From: Thermoproteota archaeon
GTDB taxonomy: Archaea > Thermoproteota > Methanomethylicia > Methanomethylicales > Methanomethylicaceae
Length of the DNA: 53,168 bases
NCBI GenBank assembly: GCA_016882195.1
Contig: VGLU01000004.1
Location: forward strand, 69,572-122,739
Reading direction: 5' to 3'
The notes under the pieces are model-generated. The model was not told where the DNA came from, made no database searches, and saw nothing but the letters and a program-made list of their open reading frames with translations. Each line of letters starts with the position of its first letter. The first letter of the stretch is position 1. Positions 18,023 through 25,430 of the stretch are shown piece after piece. The translations under genes and the position numbers were made by a program.

Positions 18023-18361
18023 ATGGCAATGTTTAATGAGGAAAACATTCGGATAGTTTCGCTTGATGCTGAGTCGAGGGTGAGGGGGGTCTGCCAATTA
18101 ATGGAGGGATTAATCTTCGATCTGCGTATAACCCCGTCGAGTTCTGAGGGGGAGGTTGCTTTTACGATCAAAAGTTTCAGCATTGCCATGGATTTTCTCG
18201 ATAATTACCTTTTAATGGCGTATAGTTTCATTGAAAAGTACAGGCGTCTTAAAAAAATTGATGAGAAGGAGGTTAAAAAATATCGTCGAATAGTTGAGAG
18301 AAAGCGAGACGATATTGCCGAAGTTCTCCTAAAGGCGTATGTGGTGTTAGGTTCGCCCTAA
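18023..18361 (+). CDS. hypothetical 112-residue protein
   Basis: A soluble, helical protein starting at ATG 18023 or the ATG two codons later. The first 55 residues look alpha/beta (IRIVSLDAESRVRGVCQLMEG); residues 56-112 are long helices with a Lys/Arg-rich segment (KYRRLKKIDEKEVKKYRR). No motifs or close family recognised. It lies between the two T-arm-like segments. The next gene on the strand is methylglyoxal synthase. Confidence 0.5.
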   Translation: MAMFNEENIRIVSLDAESRVRGVCQLMEGLIFDLRITPSSSEGEVAFTIKSFSIAMDFLDNYLLMAYSFIEKYRRLKKIDEKEVKKYRRIVERKRDDIAEVLLKAYVVLGSP

Positions 18362-18402
18362 TTTGAAGGTTTTACCTAAAAAGTAGCACAGTTAGAAATG
18401 AG

Positions 18403-18474
18403 GTGGACAGGGGGATTTGAACCTAGTTCAATGGAGGCGACACTCGCCACATGTAAAGGTCAGCTATCGTCCAC
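18403..18474. other. structured T-arm-like segment, copy B
   Basis: Ends GTGGAC (18403-18408) and GTCCAC (18469-18474) pair to close the segment, and GGCGA-CAC-TCGCC (18436-18448) forms an inner hairpin. The left 22 bases resemble the 3' end of the tRNA-Ala genes in this window (GTGGAC-GGG-GGATTTGAACC), read on the minus strand. A canonical tRNA cannot be folded: the T-stem has two pairs, position 8 is not T and no D-loop GG is present. It lies 66 bases upstream of the methylglyoxal synthase gene. Confidence 0.35.
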
Positions 18475-18540
18475 GCTTTTTGCTCTCAGAAAGGCTTATG
18501 ATTATTGGATATGTCATACTCTATCTGAAGAGGTGAGATC

Positions 18541-18960
18541 TTGTTGCCAAAACGAAGCATTGGTTTAGTGGCGCATGACAATAAAAAGGATGATTTGGTT
18601 GAATGGGCTGAGTTCAATAAAGGAACATTGTCCCTTCACGCCTTGTATGCAACTGGGAACACTGGGGAGAGAATTATAGATAAGACGGGGCTGAAGATCG
18701 CCCTGCTCAAGGGCGGCCCCTATGGAGGGGACATGGAGCTGGGCGCCTTGATTGCAAATGACAAATTGGATTATTTAATTTTCTTCTGGGATCCCTTGCA
18801 GACTCAACCTCACGATGTTGATGTAAAGGCACTTCTTAGGATAGCTGTATTGTATAATGTGCCGACTGCGTGCAACAGAGCGACAGCAGATCTAATAATT
18901 TCCAGTCCGCTGTTTCATAGTGCAGAATACAAGCTTGAAAAGGAACGAAGGAGAGGATAA
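18541..18960 (+). CDS. mgsA: methylglyoxal synthase
   Basis: The enzyme converts dihydroxyacetone phosphate to methylglyoxal and phosphate, a bypass when sugar phosphates build up. Hallmarks are IGLVAHDNKK with the substrate His, ATGNTG (phosphate loop), KGGPYGGDMELGALIA with the catalytic Asp, LIFFWDPLQTQPHDVDVKALLRIA with the second His, and NRATADLIISS. Length of 139 residues is slightly under bacterial enzymes (about 150). TTG starts at 18541 and 18544 follow AGGTGAG; no ATG is available. Methylglyoxal synthases are mainly bacterial, so transfer is likely. Confidence 0.9.
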   Translation: MLPKRSIGLVAHDNKKDDLVEWAEFNKGTLSLHALYATGNTGERIIDKTGLKIALLKGGPYGGDMELGALIANDKLDYLIFFWDPLQTQPHDVDVKALLRIAVLYNVPTACNRATADLIISSPLFHSAEYKLEKERRRG

Positions 18961-19055
18961 GCGCATTAGTCACCCGCATCTCCACATTAAGTCGTGAGCC
19001 CTACAGCAAATTTATTTCCTGCATCCTGATTAGGGGTTAATAATTGGTGTTCTAG

Positions 19056-19876
19056 ATGGAAGATGAAAAAGTGAGAAAGGTCGTTCGAAGAAGATACGGT
19101 AAAATGGCAAAGGAAGAGCGTTCTTGCTGCGGGGATTCAACTCCTTGTGGGGCGGAAAAGCTCCAGAGACTTTTAGCAGGAAGATTGGCTATACTGAAGA
19201 GGATATCAGTTCAGTACCGAAAGGGGCAAATCTTGGTCTCGGGTGCGGCAATCCGGTGGCGCTTGCCTCATTGAAGGAAGGAGAAGTGGTGCTCGATCTG
19301 GGCTCTGGCGCAGGTTTTGACTGCTTTCTGGCCTCGAAGAGGGTTGGAGAAAGTGGGAGGGTAATAGGCGTTGATATGACGCCAGAGATGCTCGACAAAG
19401 CTCGGGCTAATGCAAAAAAGTGAGGCTTCAAAAACGTAGAGTTCAGGTTGGGAGAAATCGAGAACGTGCCCGCACCAGATAACGCTGTGGATGTAATAAT
19501 CTCAAATTGCGTGATCAATCTGTCCCCAGACAAGAGACGGGTTTTTTATGAGGCATACAGGGTGCTCCGGCCTGGCGGCAGGTTGATAGTTTCTGATGTT
19601 GTGTTGCTAAAGAAGATCGCCGATTTTCTCAAAAAACCAGTCGCGGCGTATGTTGGATGCGTGTCTGGAGCGATGATGAAGGACGAGTATATCGGGGCGA
19701 TCAGAGAGGCAGGGTTCAGGAACATATCAATAATGGGCGAGTCGAATTTCGATGCAGATTCCATAGTAAAAAATCCTGAAGTGAAGGCAACGCTGAAGAA
19801 AGAGAAGATACCCCTGGCGAAAGCGAAGGAGTTTGCAGGCTCCGTAATCAGCATTAAACTCTGCGGTTTCAAATAG
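19056..19876 (+). pseudogene. arsM: arsenite S-adenosylmethionine methyltransferase, damaged
   Basis: ArsM methylates arsenite. The N-terminus ([15 protein letters not shown] ... SCCGDST), SAM motif [33 protein letters not shown], the ISNCVINLSPDK segment and AAYVGCVSGAM are typical and hold the As-binding cysteines. Two lesions exist: a frame change in the AAAA run at about 19155-19158 (one A missing restores frame) and an in-frame TGA at 19421-19423 where homologs usually have Gly. With both it cannot make a full protein. TGA is used as a normal stop elsewhere in the window, so recoding is unlikely. Confidence 0.85.
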
Positions 19877-19906
19877 GTACGCCACGTTGTGAGGATAGTT
19901 AAGTGA

Positions 19907-20191
19907 GTGACCTCCTCCCACAGCCTGAAGGCTGGGGCTTCCACTTTTTCTGTCGGTTGTCTCCTCACAGCCTCTGCTCGGAGGGCGTTTTGCGGAATTT
20001 TCGGTTCCTGCTTCACCGACCAGACTCGATCCCTGCCCAAAAGGGCAGGTTACGGAGGTCTTGATCTCCGCGGGCGTATATTCGGGGTAGCCCCTCCCTA
20101 CTTGATCAACTGTTGGATGTGGAATGGATAAAAAAGTTTCGGCTTTCATCCCCAGCCTAAAGTTTGGGGACTTCCCGCCGACAGAGTTAAA
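19907..20191. mobile_element. IS200/IS605-type non-autonomous element (PATE-like), 285 bp
   Basis: The left end reads GTGACCTCCTCCC followed by a hairpin CAGCC-TGAA-GGCTG. The right end has CCCCA ... TGGGG followed by GGGGACTTCCCGCCGA and GAGTTAAA. Both termini recur in a 53-bp copy at 27510-27562. End hairpins without long terminal inverted repeats and without coding capacity fit non-autonomous relatives of IS200/IS605 elements, moved in trans by a Y1 transposase. No such transposase is in this window. Exact ends are inferred from the two-copy comparison. Confidence 0.6.
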
Positions 20192-20214
20192 CTGCGGATT
20201 GTATGATCGGCAGT

Positions 20215-20540
20215 GGCGTTAATGGTCCCCGAAGACTTGGTCATGAAGCAACTGGAAGAGTTCACAAAAAATATGGTCAACTGCCTATAGTGCCAGTAAG
20301 GGTCAGTTTCTACGTTAAGGGAGAGAAATGGGGGGGCTACATTCCGATACTGGCATTTGGGAAATTTCCAATATTCGGATACCCGGGTGGGACTTGTGTT
20401 TGCAATTACGTCGTTTCAGAGGCAGTGTTTTGTACGATGGACAGGGGCGCTTGTTCCCGGGCATAACCGAGGAAATGTGCGAGAAGCCCCCCCAAAGGCA
20501 TAATCGCGAGGGCAGAGTACCAATTAATTTGAGGGCAGAG
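20215..20540 (+). pseudogene. possible decayed coding region
   Basis: Protein-like pieces occur in three frames in order: VPEDLVMKQLEEFTKNMVNCL ends at a TAG, then SFYVKGEKWGGYIPILAF and FGYPGGTCVCNYVVSEA with several cysteines, then GITEEMCEKPPQRHN ending at TAA 20540. The pieces could derive from one Cys-rich protein of about 105 residues with at least two frame lesions. No family recognised. The position next to a mobile element and the damaged arsM supports decay. Confidence 0.3.
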
Positions 20541-20585
20541 TAAAGTCAGTTCATTTATATTAGCGACAAGAACCTGAAAATCCTT

Positions 20586-20756
20586 TCAAAGAACCTTCCG
20601 ATTTGCGATCAGCAATATTATGATGATTATTGCCACGACGATGTTAATGTTGCTCATTGTGTTATCTCCGCTAGTCCTTATCTGCCAGGCCAGTACTAAC
20701 AAGAAAGCGGCTACTGCCAATCCGAGGACGAGCTTGAGATGCAGGTTCCTGCTCAA
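20586..20756 (-). CDS. 56-residue two-helix membrane protein
   Basis: The minus-strand frame from TTG 20756 encodes 56 residues: a short basic start (MSRNLHLK), a hydrophobic helix (residues about 9-24), a polar linker with RTSGDNTMSN, a second very hydrophobic helix containing five consecutive Ile (about 37-50), and a basic tail NRKVL. GTTGATC lies just upstream as a Shine-Dalgarno-like site. The regular helix-linker-helix layout favours a real small membrane protein. Function unknown. Confidence 0.5.
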   Translation of the reverse strand: MSRNLHLKLVLGLAVAAFLLVLAWQIRTSGDNTMSNINIVVAIIIIILLIANRKVL

Positions 20757-20848
20757 TTAGATCAACTCGCTTTTTCCTACCAAAATTAGCTATTTTGCCT
20801 GTATGCTAAAAAGGTTTGCGAAATAAGAACAAAAAATAGCTTGTATAA

Positions 20849-20923
20849 TGGTGGACCGGGTGGGATTTGAACCCACGACCCCCTGCGTGCAAGGCAGGTG
20901 ATCTGCCGCTAATCTACCGGCCC
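20849..20923 (-). tRNA. tRNA-Ala (TGC), intact, CCA encoded
   Basis: Acceptor GGGCCGG pairs with CCGGTCC, including the G3-U70 wobble that marks alanine tRNAs. Anticodon stem CCTGC/GCAGG encloses CTTGCAC, anticodon TGC. The T-arm GTGGG-TTCAAAT-CCCAC is perfect. A73 is at 20852 and CCA at 20849-20851. An almost identical second copy lies at 25220-25291. Confidence 0.95.
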
Positions 20924-20938
20924 TCTGCGGTATAGGAG
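20854..20938. repeat. 85-bp exact direct repeat, copy 1 (contains tRNA-Ala)
   Basis: The 85 bases from 20854 recur without a difference at 25222-25306. They cover all of tRNA-Ala except its last acceptor base, plus 15 bases of 5' flank (CTCTGCGGTATAGGAG on the plus strand). Sequence on either side differs at once. The 4.3 kb between the copies could be an inserted or duplicated island. Confidence 0.9.
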
Positions 20939-21069
20939 GGGAGGGGATTTTTATGCATTTCGCGATTTATCCATAACATTCTGACCAAGAAACGTGTGGA
21001 AAGAAATAAAATCAAAGGAGGATGGGGGCGCCACCTCGTTGTGCAGCCGATCCCTTTCTTTGTCTGAGC

Positions 21070-21738
21070 TTAAGCTAGCTTGTTCCCACACTCGCCACAG
21101 AATCTTGTTCCTGCCGCATTCTGCGCGCCGCACCTCGGGCACTTCGCTAAAGCGAGGGGTGCGCCGCAGTTGTTGCAGAACTTGCCTTCCCCCGCAGGCT
21201 TGCCGCACCTGGGACAGATGGTCTGCTTGCCCTCGATCTTGCCGGTAAATATCTCGGTCGCTCTAGCCTTTTCCCATACCTGCTCACTTGCAACCTGCGA
21301 CTTTGCGGCGGCTATCTCAACGCTTAGGCGCGGGGCGTCCTCGATACAAAGACCCTCCTGCTCATTCCAATCGTTTTCGCAGACGTATCTATGGCATTTC
21401 GGGCAGCGTTTGAAGTGACCCATAGCCTCGTTCTGGGCCAGTTCAAAGGCCTGTTCGTGCTCCTTGTGCCACTCAGGTGACATACCTTGAAACCGTTCAG
21501 AGAGAACGCCCCCCGCCCTCTCGCCGGCGTAACCTGCACCGCCGAACCTCCCAGTAAGGGACGTGCCAATGCTCGCGGCTGCGCCTAGACCCCGTAGCAG
21601 CCCTGCTTTCTTGTAGGTCTTGGAGGGGATGAACTGGGTTTTGTATCCGTCTGAGCAGATATCGCAGTGAAAGGTAAACTGGAAACCGGCCTCCGTGCTG
21701 TTGTCATCGAAATTGCGCGTAAAAGGTTGAAGAGGCAG
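21070..21738 (-). CDS. multi-zinc-ribbon protein, no ordinary start codon
   Basis: The C-terminal 60 residues hold two double-CxxC ribbons (ICPRCG ... FCNNCG, KCPRCG ... FCGECG). The middle has another pair (RCPKCHRYVCENDWNEQEGLC). Upstream of the first ATG (21483) the same frame stays open and keeps protein character: FHCDICSDGY, a Lys/Gly-rich stretch and YAGERAGGVLSERFQG. These are also part of the known archaeal zinc-ribbon proteins of this type, so the gene begins earlier. The frame is closed by TAG at 21742-21744, leaving CTG 21738 as the best start, 6 bases after GGTGAGG. It follows the 21751 gene by 12 bases. Function unknown. Confidence 0.7.
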   Translation of the reverse strand: MPLQPFTRNFDDNSTEAGFQFTFHCDICSDGYKTQFIPSKTYKKAGLLRGLGAAASIGTSLTGRFGGAGYAGERAGGVLSERFQGMSPEWHKEHEQAFELAQNEAMGHFKRCPKCHRYVCENDWNEQEGLCIEDAPRLSVEIAAAKSQVASEQVWEKARATEIFTGKIEGKQTICPRCGKPAGEGKFCNNCGAPLALAKCPRCGAQNAAGTRFCGECGNKLA

Positions 21739-21750
21739 GGTCTACCTCAC

Positions 21751-22080
21751 CTATATTAATGGTTTACCACATTTTATACATTTCGCAACCAAGGGGGGCT
21801 GCTCAGTTTTGCATTTTGGGTTCGGGCAGACGACCACCAGACGGGCGCCGCACTGCTCGCAGTAGTCCCCAAAGAAGGTCGTCTTTTTGCAGCTCGGGCA
21901 GGTGAGCTCTAGGGAGAGACCGCAGTTGTTACACCTCTTCCAACCCTTCTCAATGGGGGCGCGGCATCTGGCGCACCTAAGAGGTCCCAAGGGGTTAACC
22001 CTCCCGCACAGAGGACAGACCTTGGACTCCGGCGGAATTAAGCCATCGCAGTATCGGCACGGGTGTTTGTAGCCCGGCAT
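21751..22080 (-). CDS. small protein of tandem zinc ribbons
   Basis: This 109-residue protein is almost entirely zinc knuckles: PCRYCDG, VCPLCGR, RCARCRA, RCNNCGL, TCPSCKK, YCEQCGA, VCPNPKC and KCIKCGK. That makes four double-CxxC ribbons in a row with no other domain. Such proteins bind nucleic acid or other proteins. ATG 22080 is used; a GTG at 22095 overlaps the Shine-Dalgarno AAGGTG. It is the middle gene of a minus-strand trio with the gene at 22127 and the ribbon protein at 21070. Confidence 0.75.
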   Translation of the reverse strand: MPGYKHPCRYCDGLIPPESKVCPLCGRVNPLGPLRCARCRAPIEKGWKRCNNCGLSLELTCPSCKKTTFFGDYCEQCGARLVVVCPNPKCKTEQPPLVAKCIKCGKPLI

Positions 22081-22126
22081 AGAATAAATTAACACCTTCT
22101 TCTCTTTTATGGAGCTACGGTTTTAT

Positions 22127-23523
22127 CTATTTTTTGGACGCTGCCTCCTCTTTGTCTTCGTCCGTGTCGGGGGGCTCCCCTTTCGACCACTTCGCAGAGT
22201 CATCCTCTGTGCTGACGTTGAACTTCAGCAGGTCCTTTACGTCACCTTTCCACTGTTCAGGTGTGGAGTGGATCACTCTTCCGATGAAGAGTTCGCGAAG
22301 AACTTTTAGCGAGGGGATTTTCTGCAGGGCAAAGCGGTACCTCTCATACTTGGGCTCATCGAGCCTCTCCGCTGGAAGGTATATCGGCTCCCGCCTGAAG
22401 TTTATGTCTATCATGCACCGGTTCATCCTCTTGATGAAGAGGTCCACCTCTCTGTGCAGGTCGTCAATATTCCTGAAGTCTTTGTATTCCTTCCTGCCAA
22501 CTATCCTGAAGAAATATGTGGCCTTGCCGGTGCCCTCTTGAGAGGAAGCCTCCATCACCACAGCGTTGCCCGGATCGCTAGGATTCGTGCTGTATATGGG
22601 AATTAAGAACCAGACGTACTCCCCAGTAAGATCGCCCAACAAGCTCTGCTTCACACCGATGCATATCTTCTCCTGCTGAGACATGGCCTTCAAGAAGTCA
22701 TACTCCTCCATTACCCCAACCGTGCCAAGCTTCTTCTCCAGTTCTTTCCAGAGCGTGGGTGAGACGGACTCGATATCCACCCTCCTAGCTGCTCGCCCTT
22801 CTTTCATGAATCGAGCAACCCTTCTTATGAGGGAGGGGTCGGCATTCGGAAACAGCCTCATAAGTAAAGAGTTCACTTTGAGCTGGAGTGCGGCGTTTGC
22901 CTCGGACAGCGCTCTTGCGAAGGGATCGAACTGCCCGCCCATCTGGGAGAGGGACAGCTTTTCGCCAGTCTCTGTGTTTATGGTCAGGGTGTAATTCTGG
23001 CTGTCGATCCCTGAGAGATCGCTGTATGGAAATCTTATTAATTCTCCTTTGTCCGGCATCACCACCAAGGCAGTCTCATAAAGGCGGAGCTCACACCCTC
23101 CTTTTTGCAAAGCATCCCCTGCAGAACCATAATAGACAAACTCCGCCTCTGCGACGGACTTCCTCATTTTTTCGTTCATGAGCAGGTCCTTCAGAAGGAG
23201 CTCATTCCGAAGCTTTATCATGATTCGGAGGAAGTCCTCGTATCGATAGCCAAGGTTGAAAATGGACAGTTGCTCGTTGGAAGTCAAAAGGATTTCAATT
23301 CTGTAGTCATGTTCAGAAATATCTAGGATGCTCCTGTAGGAGAAGGAAAGGACTTCGCCAAACTGTGGTGAAATCAAGAGGTGATCAACATTGAGCTGAC
23401 CACTGCCCTCCCCCTTTGCGACCTCTTCGCCTCCAACGATTCTAAGAGAATAGCTTAGTGGAAATTCGAGAGCGGGTTTTTTACCTCTTTGGTGGTCTCG
23501 GCAGGCTCACCTTCCTCTTCCAT
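22127..23523 (-). CDS. uncharacterised two-domain protein, frameshifted near N-terminus
   Basis: The main frame encodes over 416 residues. Residues about 90-160 of that frame (ELRLYETALVVMPDKGELIRFPYSDLSGI ... LTINTETGEKLSLSQ) look like a PH-like beta sandwich. The latter half is mixed and ends with a charged acidic tail (TDEDKEEAASKK). The real start is ATG 23523 after AGGAGATC: MEEEGEPAETTKEVK runs to a six-A run (plus-strand T at 23477-23482) and then must gain one A to continue as KPALEFPLSYSLRIVGGEE. So the gene is about 465 residues with one homopolymer lesion. Function unknown; its partners are the two zinc-ribbon proteins. Confidence 0.65.
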
Positions 23524-23577
23524 AGATGATCTCCTGTGACATTATATGTCGAGGCACCACTAATTTGCTTTTGTCCT

Positions 23578-23766
23578 CTAATGGAAAGGGTTCTGTAGGA
23601 GTTGGAGGATAAATTCAACAAGACTGTACTGGACTTTCTGGCCGAGTTGTAGGGTAGGAAAATTAAGCGAGTCCATTTCACATGTAGAGTCTGTAACGCG
23701 CAGAAGTTTTCCTTCAGCGCGTTGCGAAAAAGCCCTTTCAACCCAATGCCTATCCATTTTTTCCAA
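23578..23766 (-). CDS. short hypothetical frame
   Basis: A 62-residue frame beginning MEKMDRHWVERAF has a balanced composition (LLRVTDSTCEMDSLNFPTLQLGQKV) and ends LLQNPFH. A competing frame on the same strand starts MAWKKWIGIGLKGLF. It may be a small gene or the remnant of a longer one. There is no recognised motif and the Shine-Dalgarno is poor. Confidence 0.25.
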   Translation of the reverse strand: MEKMDRHWVERAFSQRAEGKLLRVTDSTCEMDSLNFPTLQLGQKVQYSLVEFILQLLQNPFH

Positions 23767-23813
23767 GCCATGACATCAACCAATGGTGTAATCGATTCCC
23801 GGAATTAAGGCTA

Positions 23814-25082
23814 TTATTCTAGGTTCTTCTCGCTGCCACAGCAATTTTCCTGCACGTGTTCACCCAGTATCTCTGACCTGTGATTCCAAGTGTCCCTACA
23901 TAGGCAGACATTAAATCCCACTCCACCGGGCGGCTCGATTCCATATTTCATGTAGATATCTGCCAGTCCCACCTTGACCTTGCGGTAATATTCCAGCCCT
24001 GGTGCTTGCATTTTGCCCATCACAGGTCTCCCAAATGGTATCCATACCGACGCTATGGCGACAATGCCCTCGGTCGCGAGGTACTCGGCACCTTTGAGGA
24101 AGCTCTCCGCGGGTTCAACGCCGACTACGAATGAGCTGCATGCCTTATTGGGGCCATATTCCTTTGATATGTACTTCAGGCAATCCAGATGCCTCTTCCG
24201 CCCCGTGAACTTCGATTTTCCAGGGGTTATGGCCTTTGCCAACTCCTCGTCCCAGACCTCGAGACTGCAGGCTATCCTGTCGGCTCCTGCCTCAAATACT
24301 TGGTCGACCACCTTAGGATCGGTTGGAGGAGTCGTATACACCAAAACCTCGCCACGGATGTTCTTGAGCCCTGCAACAGAATCTATCTCATCGAGGTAGC
24401 TCTTTATGATGCGACATTCCGCTTGCGGGTCCATAGTTGAGCCCCCAGTCAGTTGGAGATATTTTGCCGCCTTTTCCTTGTTGACGGCATAATCCGTGAT
24501 CTCAGCCACGTCCCGAGTTGTCGGAACCGGAGGGTTTGGTTTGTTTTTGCGAGCTAGTTGCTCGAAGACTCCTCCTGAGTAGCAGAATTGGCATGGATAG
24601 CCCGCACGGGCATAGTCACACGCCCACAGGCATTGGAAGGACAATACATCGACACCCTGCAATACAGCGTTGCCAGTATATGGCAGGCCGCTGGAAGTCA
24701 CCTGTTCGTAGAAATGAGACTTTGAAGGGAACTCCACCTCTGTGATCTTTTCGCCATTGTGCAAAAGGATAGGTCTTCCAGAATTTGAGACCTCAAGTTT
24801 GAATGGAGAATTCATCTGGAAAAAGTACTTCAATTGCTTCAAGCTCTCCAAAGACATTGCGGATTTCAGATACTTCAAGTGGAGTGCCACGTCGGTCATC
24901 TGAACGACGGTCTCATCTGGCAGGATAAGGCAATTACAGGTTAAAGGATCAGGGCATATCCGGTGGGTTTTTCTGAATTTCTCGTAGATTTTATTGCTGA
25001 CTTTAATCCCCTTAGTAACTACCATTGCTTTCAAATCCAAAGAGTCGACTTCTTCCCCATTTATCCGAAATCTGCTAAGCAT
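23814..25082 (-). CDS. radical SAM protein with wide cysteine spacing
   Basis: The core contains CLWACDYARAGYPCQFCYSGG. Instead of CxxxCxxC the three likely cluster ligands are spaced C-x8-C-x2-C (CDYARAGYPCQFC), or use the earlier Cys. Radical SAM strands follow: LQLTGGSTMD, EVLVYTTPP, DRIACSLEVWDEE, SSFVVGVEP. The C-terminus has a further group of cysteines (FNVCLCRDTW ... ENCCGSE). The first 130 residues form a separate N-terminal domain. ATG 25082 follows GGTGG. Substrate unknown; it lies in the island flanked by the tRNA-Ala repeat. Confidence 0.8.
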   Translation of the reverse strand: MLSRFRINGEEVDSLDLKAMVVTKGIKVSNKIYEKFRKTHRICPDPLTCNCLILPDETVVQMTDVALHLKYLKSAMSLESLKQLKYFFQMNSPFKLEVSNSGRPILLHNGEKITEVEFPSKSHFYEQVTSSGLPYTGNAVLQGVDVLSFQCLWACDYARAGYPCQFCYSGGVFEQLARKNKPNPPVPTTRDVAEITDYAVNKEKAAKYLQLTGGSTMDPQAECRIIKSYLDEIDSVAGLKNIRGEVLVYTTPPTDPKVVDQVFEAGADRIACSLEVWDEELAKAITPGKSKFTGRKRHLDCLKYISKEYGPNKACSSFVVGVEPAESFLKGAEYLATEGIVAIASVWIPFGRPVMGKMQAPGLEYYRKVKVGLADIYMKYGIEPPGGVGFNVCLCRDTWNHRSEILGEHVQENCCGSEKNLE

Positions 25083-25219
25083 ATCGCCCACCAATGAGAA
25101 CTCAAGGGAATCTGATGGTTCTTGCTCTCGGTATAAGGGAAATATAAATGCTGTTTTGATATTTTATTAATGCTACGAGCGATTGACCTTAAAATAAACG
25201 GTTTCAATTATACTTGAAG

Positions 25220-25291
25220 TTGACCGGGTGGGATTTGAACCCACGACCCCCTGCGTGCAAGGCAGGTGATCTGCCGCTAATCTACCGGCCC
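25220..25291 (-). tRNA. second tRNA-Ala (TGC) copy with altered 3' end
   Basis: Identical to the 20849 copy from position 1 through acceptor position 71, then it diverges. Position 72 is A instead of C, so the first base pair G1-C72 is lost, and the genome reads CTT rather than CCA after A73. Anticodon TGC and G3-U70 are kept. It may still be functional after CCA addition or may be a pseudogene made by the event that duplicated the 85-bp segment. Confidence 0.75.
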
Positions 25292-25306
25292 TCTGCGGTA
25301 TAGGAG
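25222..25306. repeat. 85-bp exact direct repeat, copy 2 (contains tRNA-Ala)
   Basis: Exact second copy of 20854-20938 in the same orientation. The left boundary falls inside the acceptor stem, one base short of its end; the right boundary falls 15 bases beyond the tRNA 5' end. The stretch 25083-25430 otherwise contains only AT-rich intergenic sequence. Confidence 0.9.
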
Positions 25307-25430
25307 AAGGTGGCTATTTTTGTCTTTTTATGACGTTTTCAATCCTAGTTCCAGTACATATCACGCTTTATAGGTAAGCTAACACAACATTCTAATTGTA
25401 GACCTTGGAATAGAACTTAGGGACTGAACC

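Noticed and set aside
18403-18474. Complete tRNA gene on the minus strand
   Set aside because: The acceptor ends pair, but the T-stem has only two pairs, position 8 is not T, the D-loop lacks GG, and no anticodon loop with T33 forms, with or without an intron at the usual site.
19421-19423. TGA in arsM read as glycine or selenocysteine
   Set aside because: TGA is the normal stop of tgtA and other genes here, no SECIS-like hairpin is apparent, and the same gene has a second lesion.
18403-20923. Integrated element bounded by the T-arm-like segment and tRNA-Ala
   Set aside because: The similarity covers about 22 bases with gaps, and no integrase or cargo pattern lies between them.
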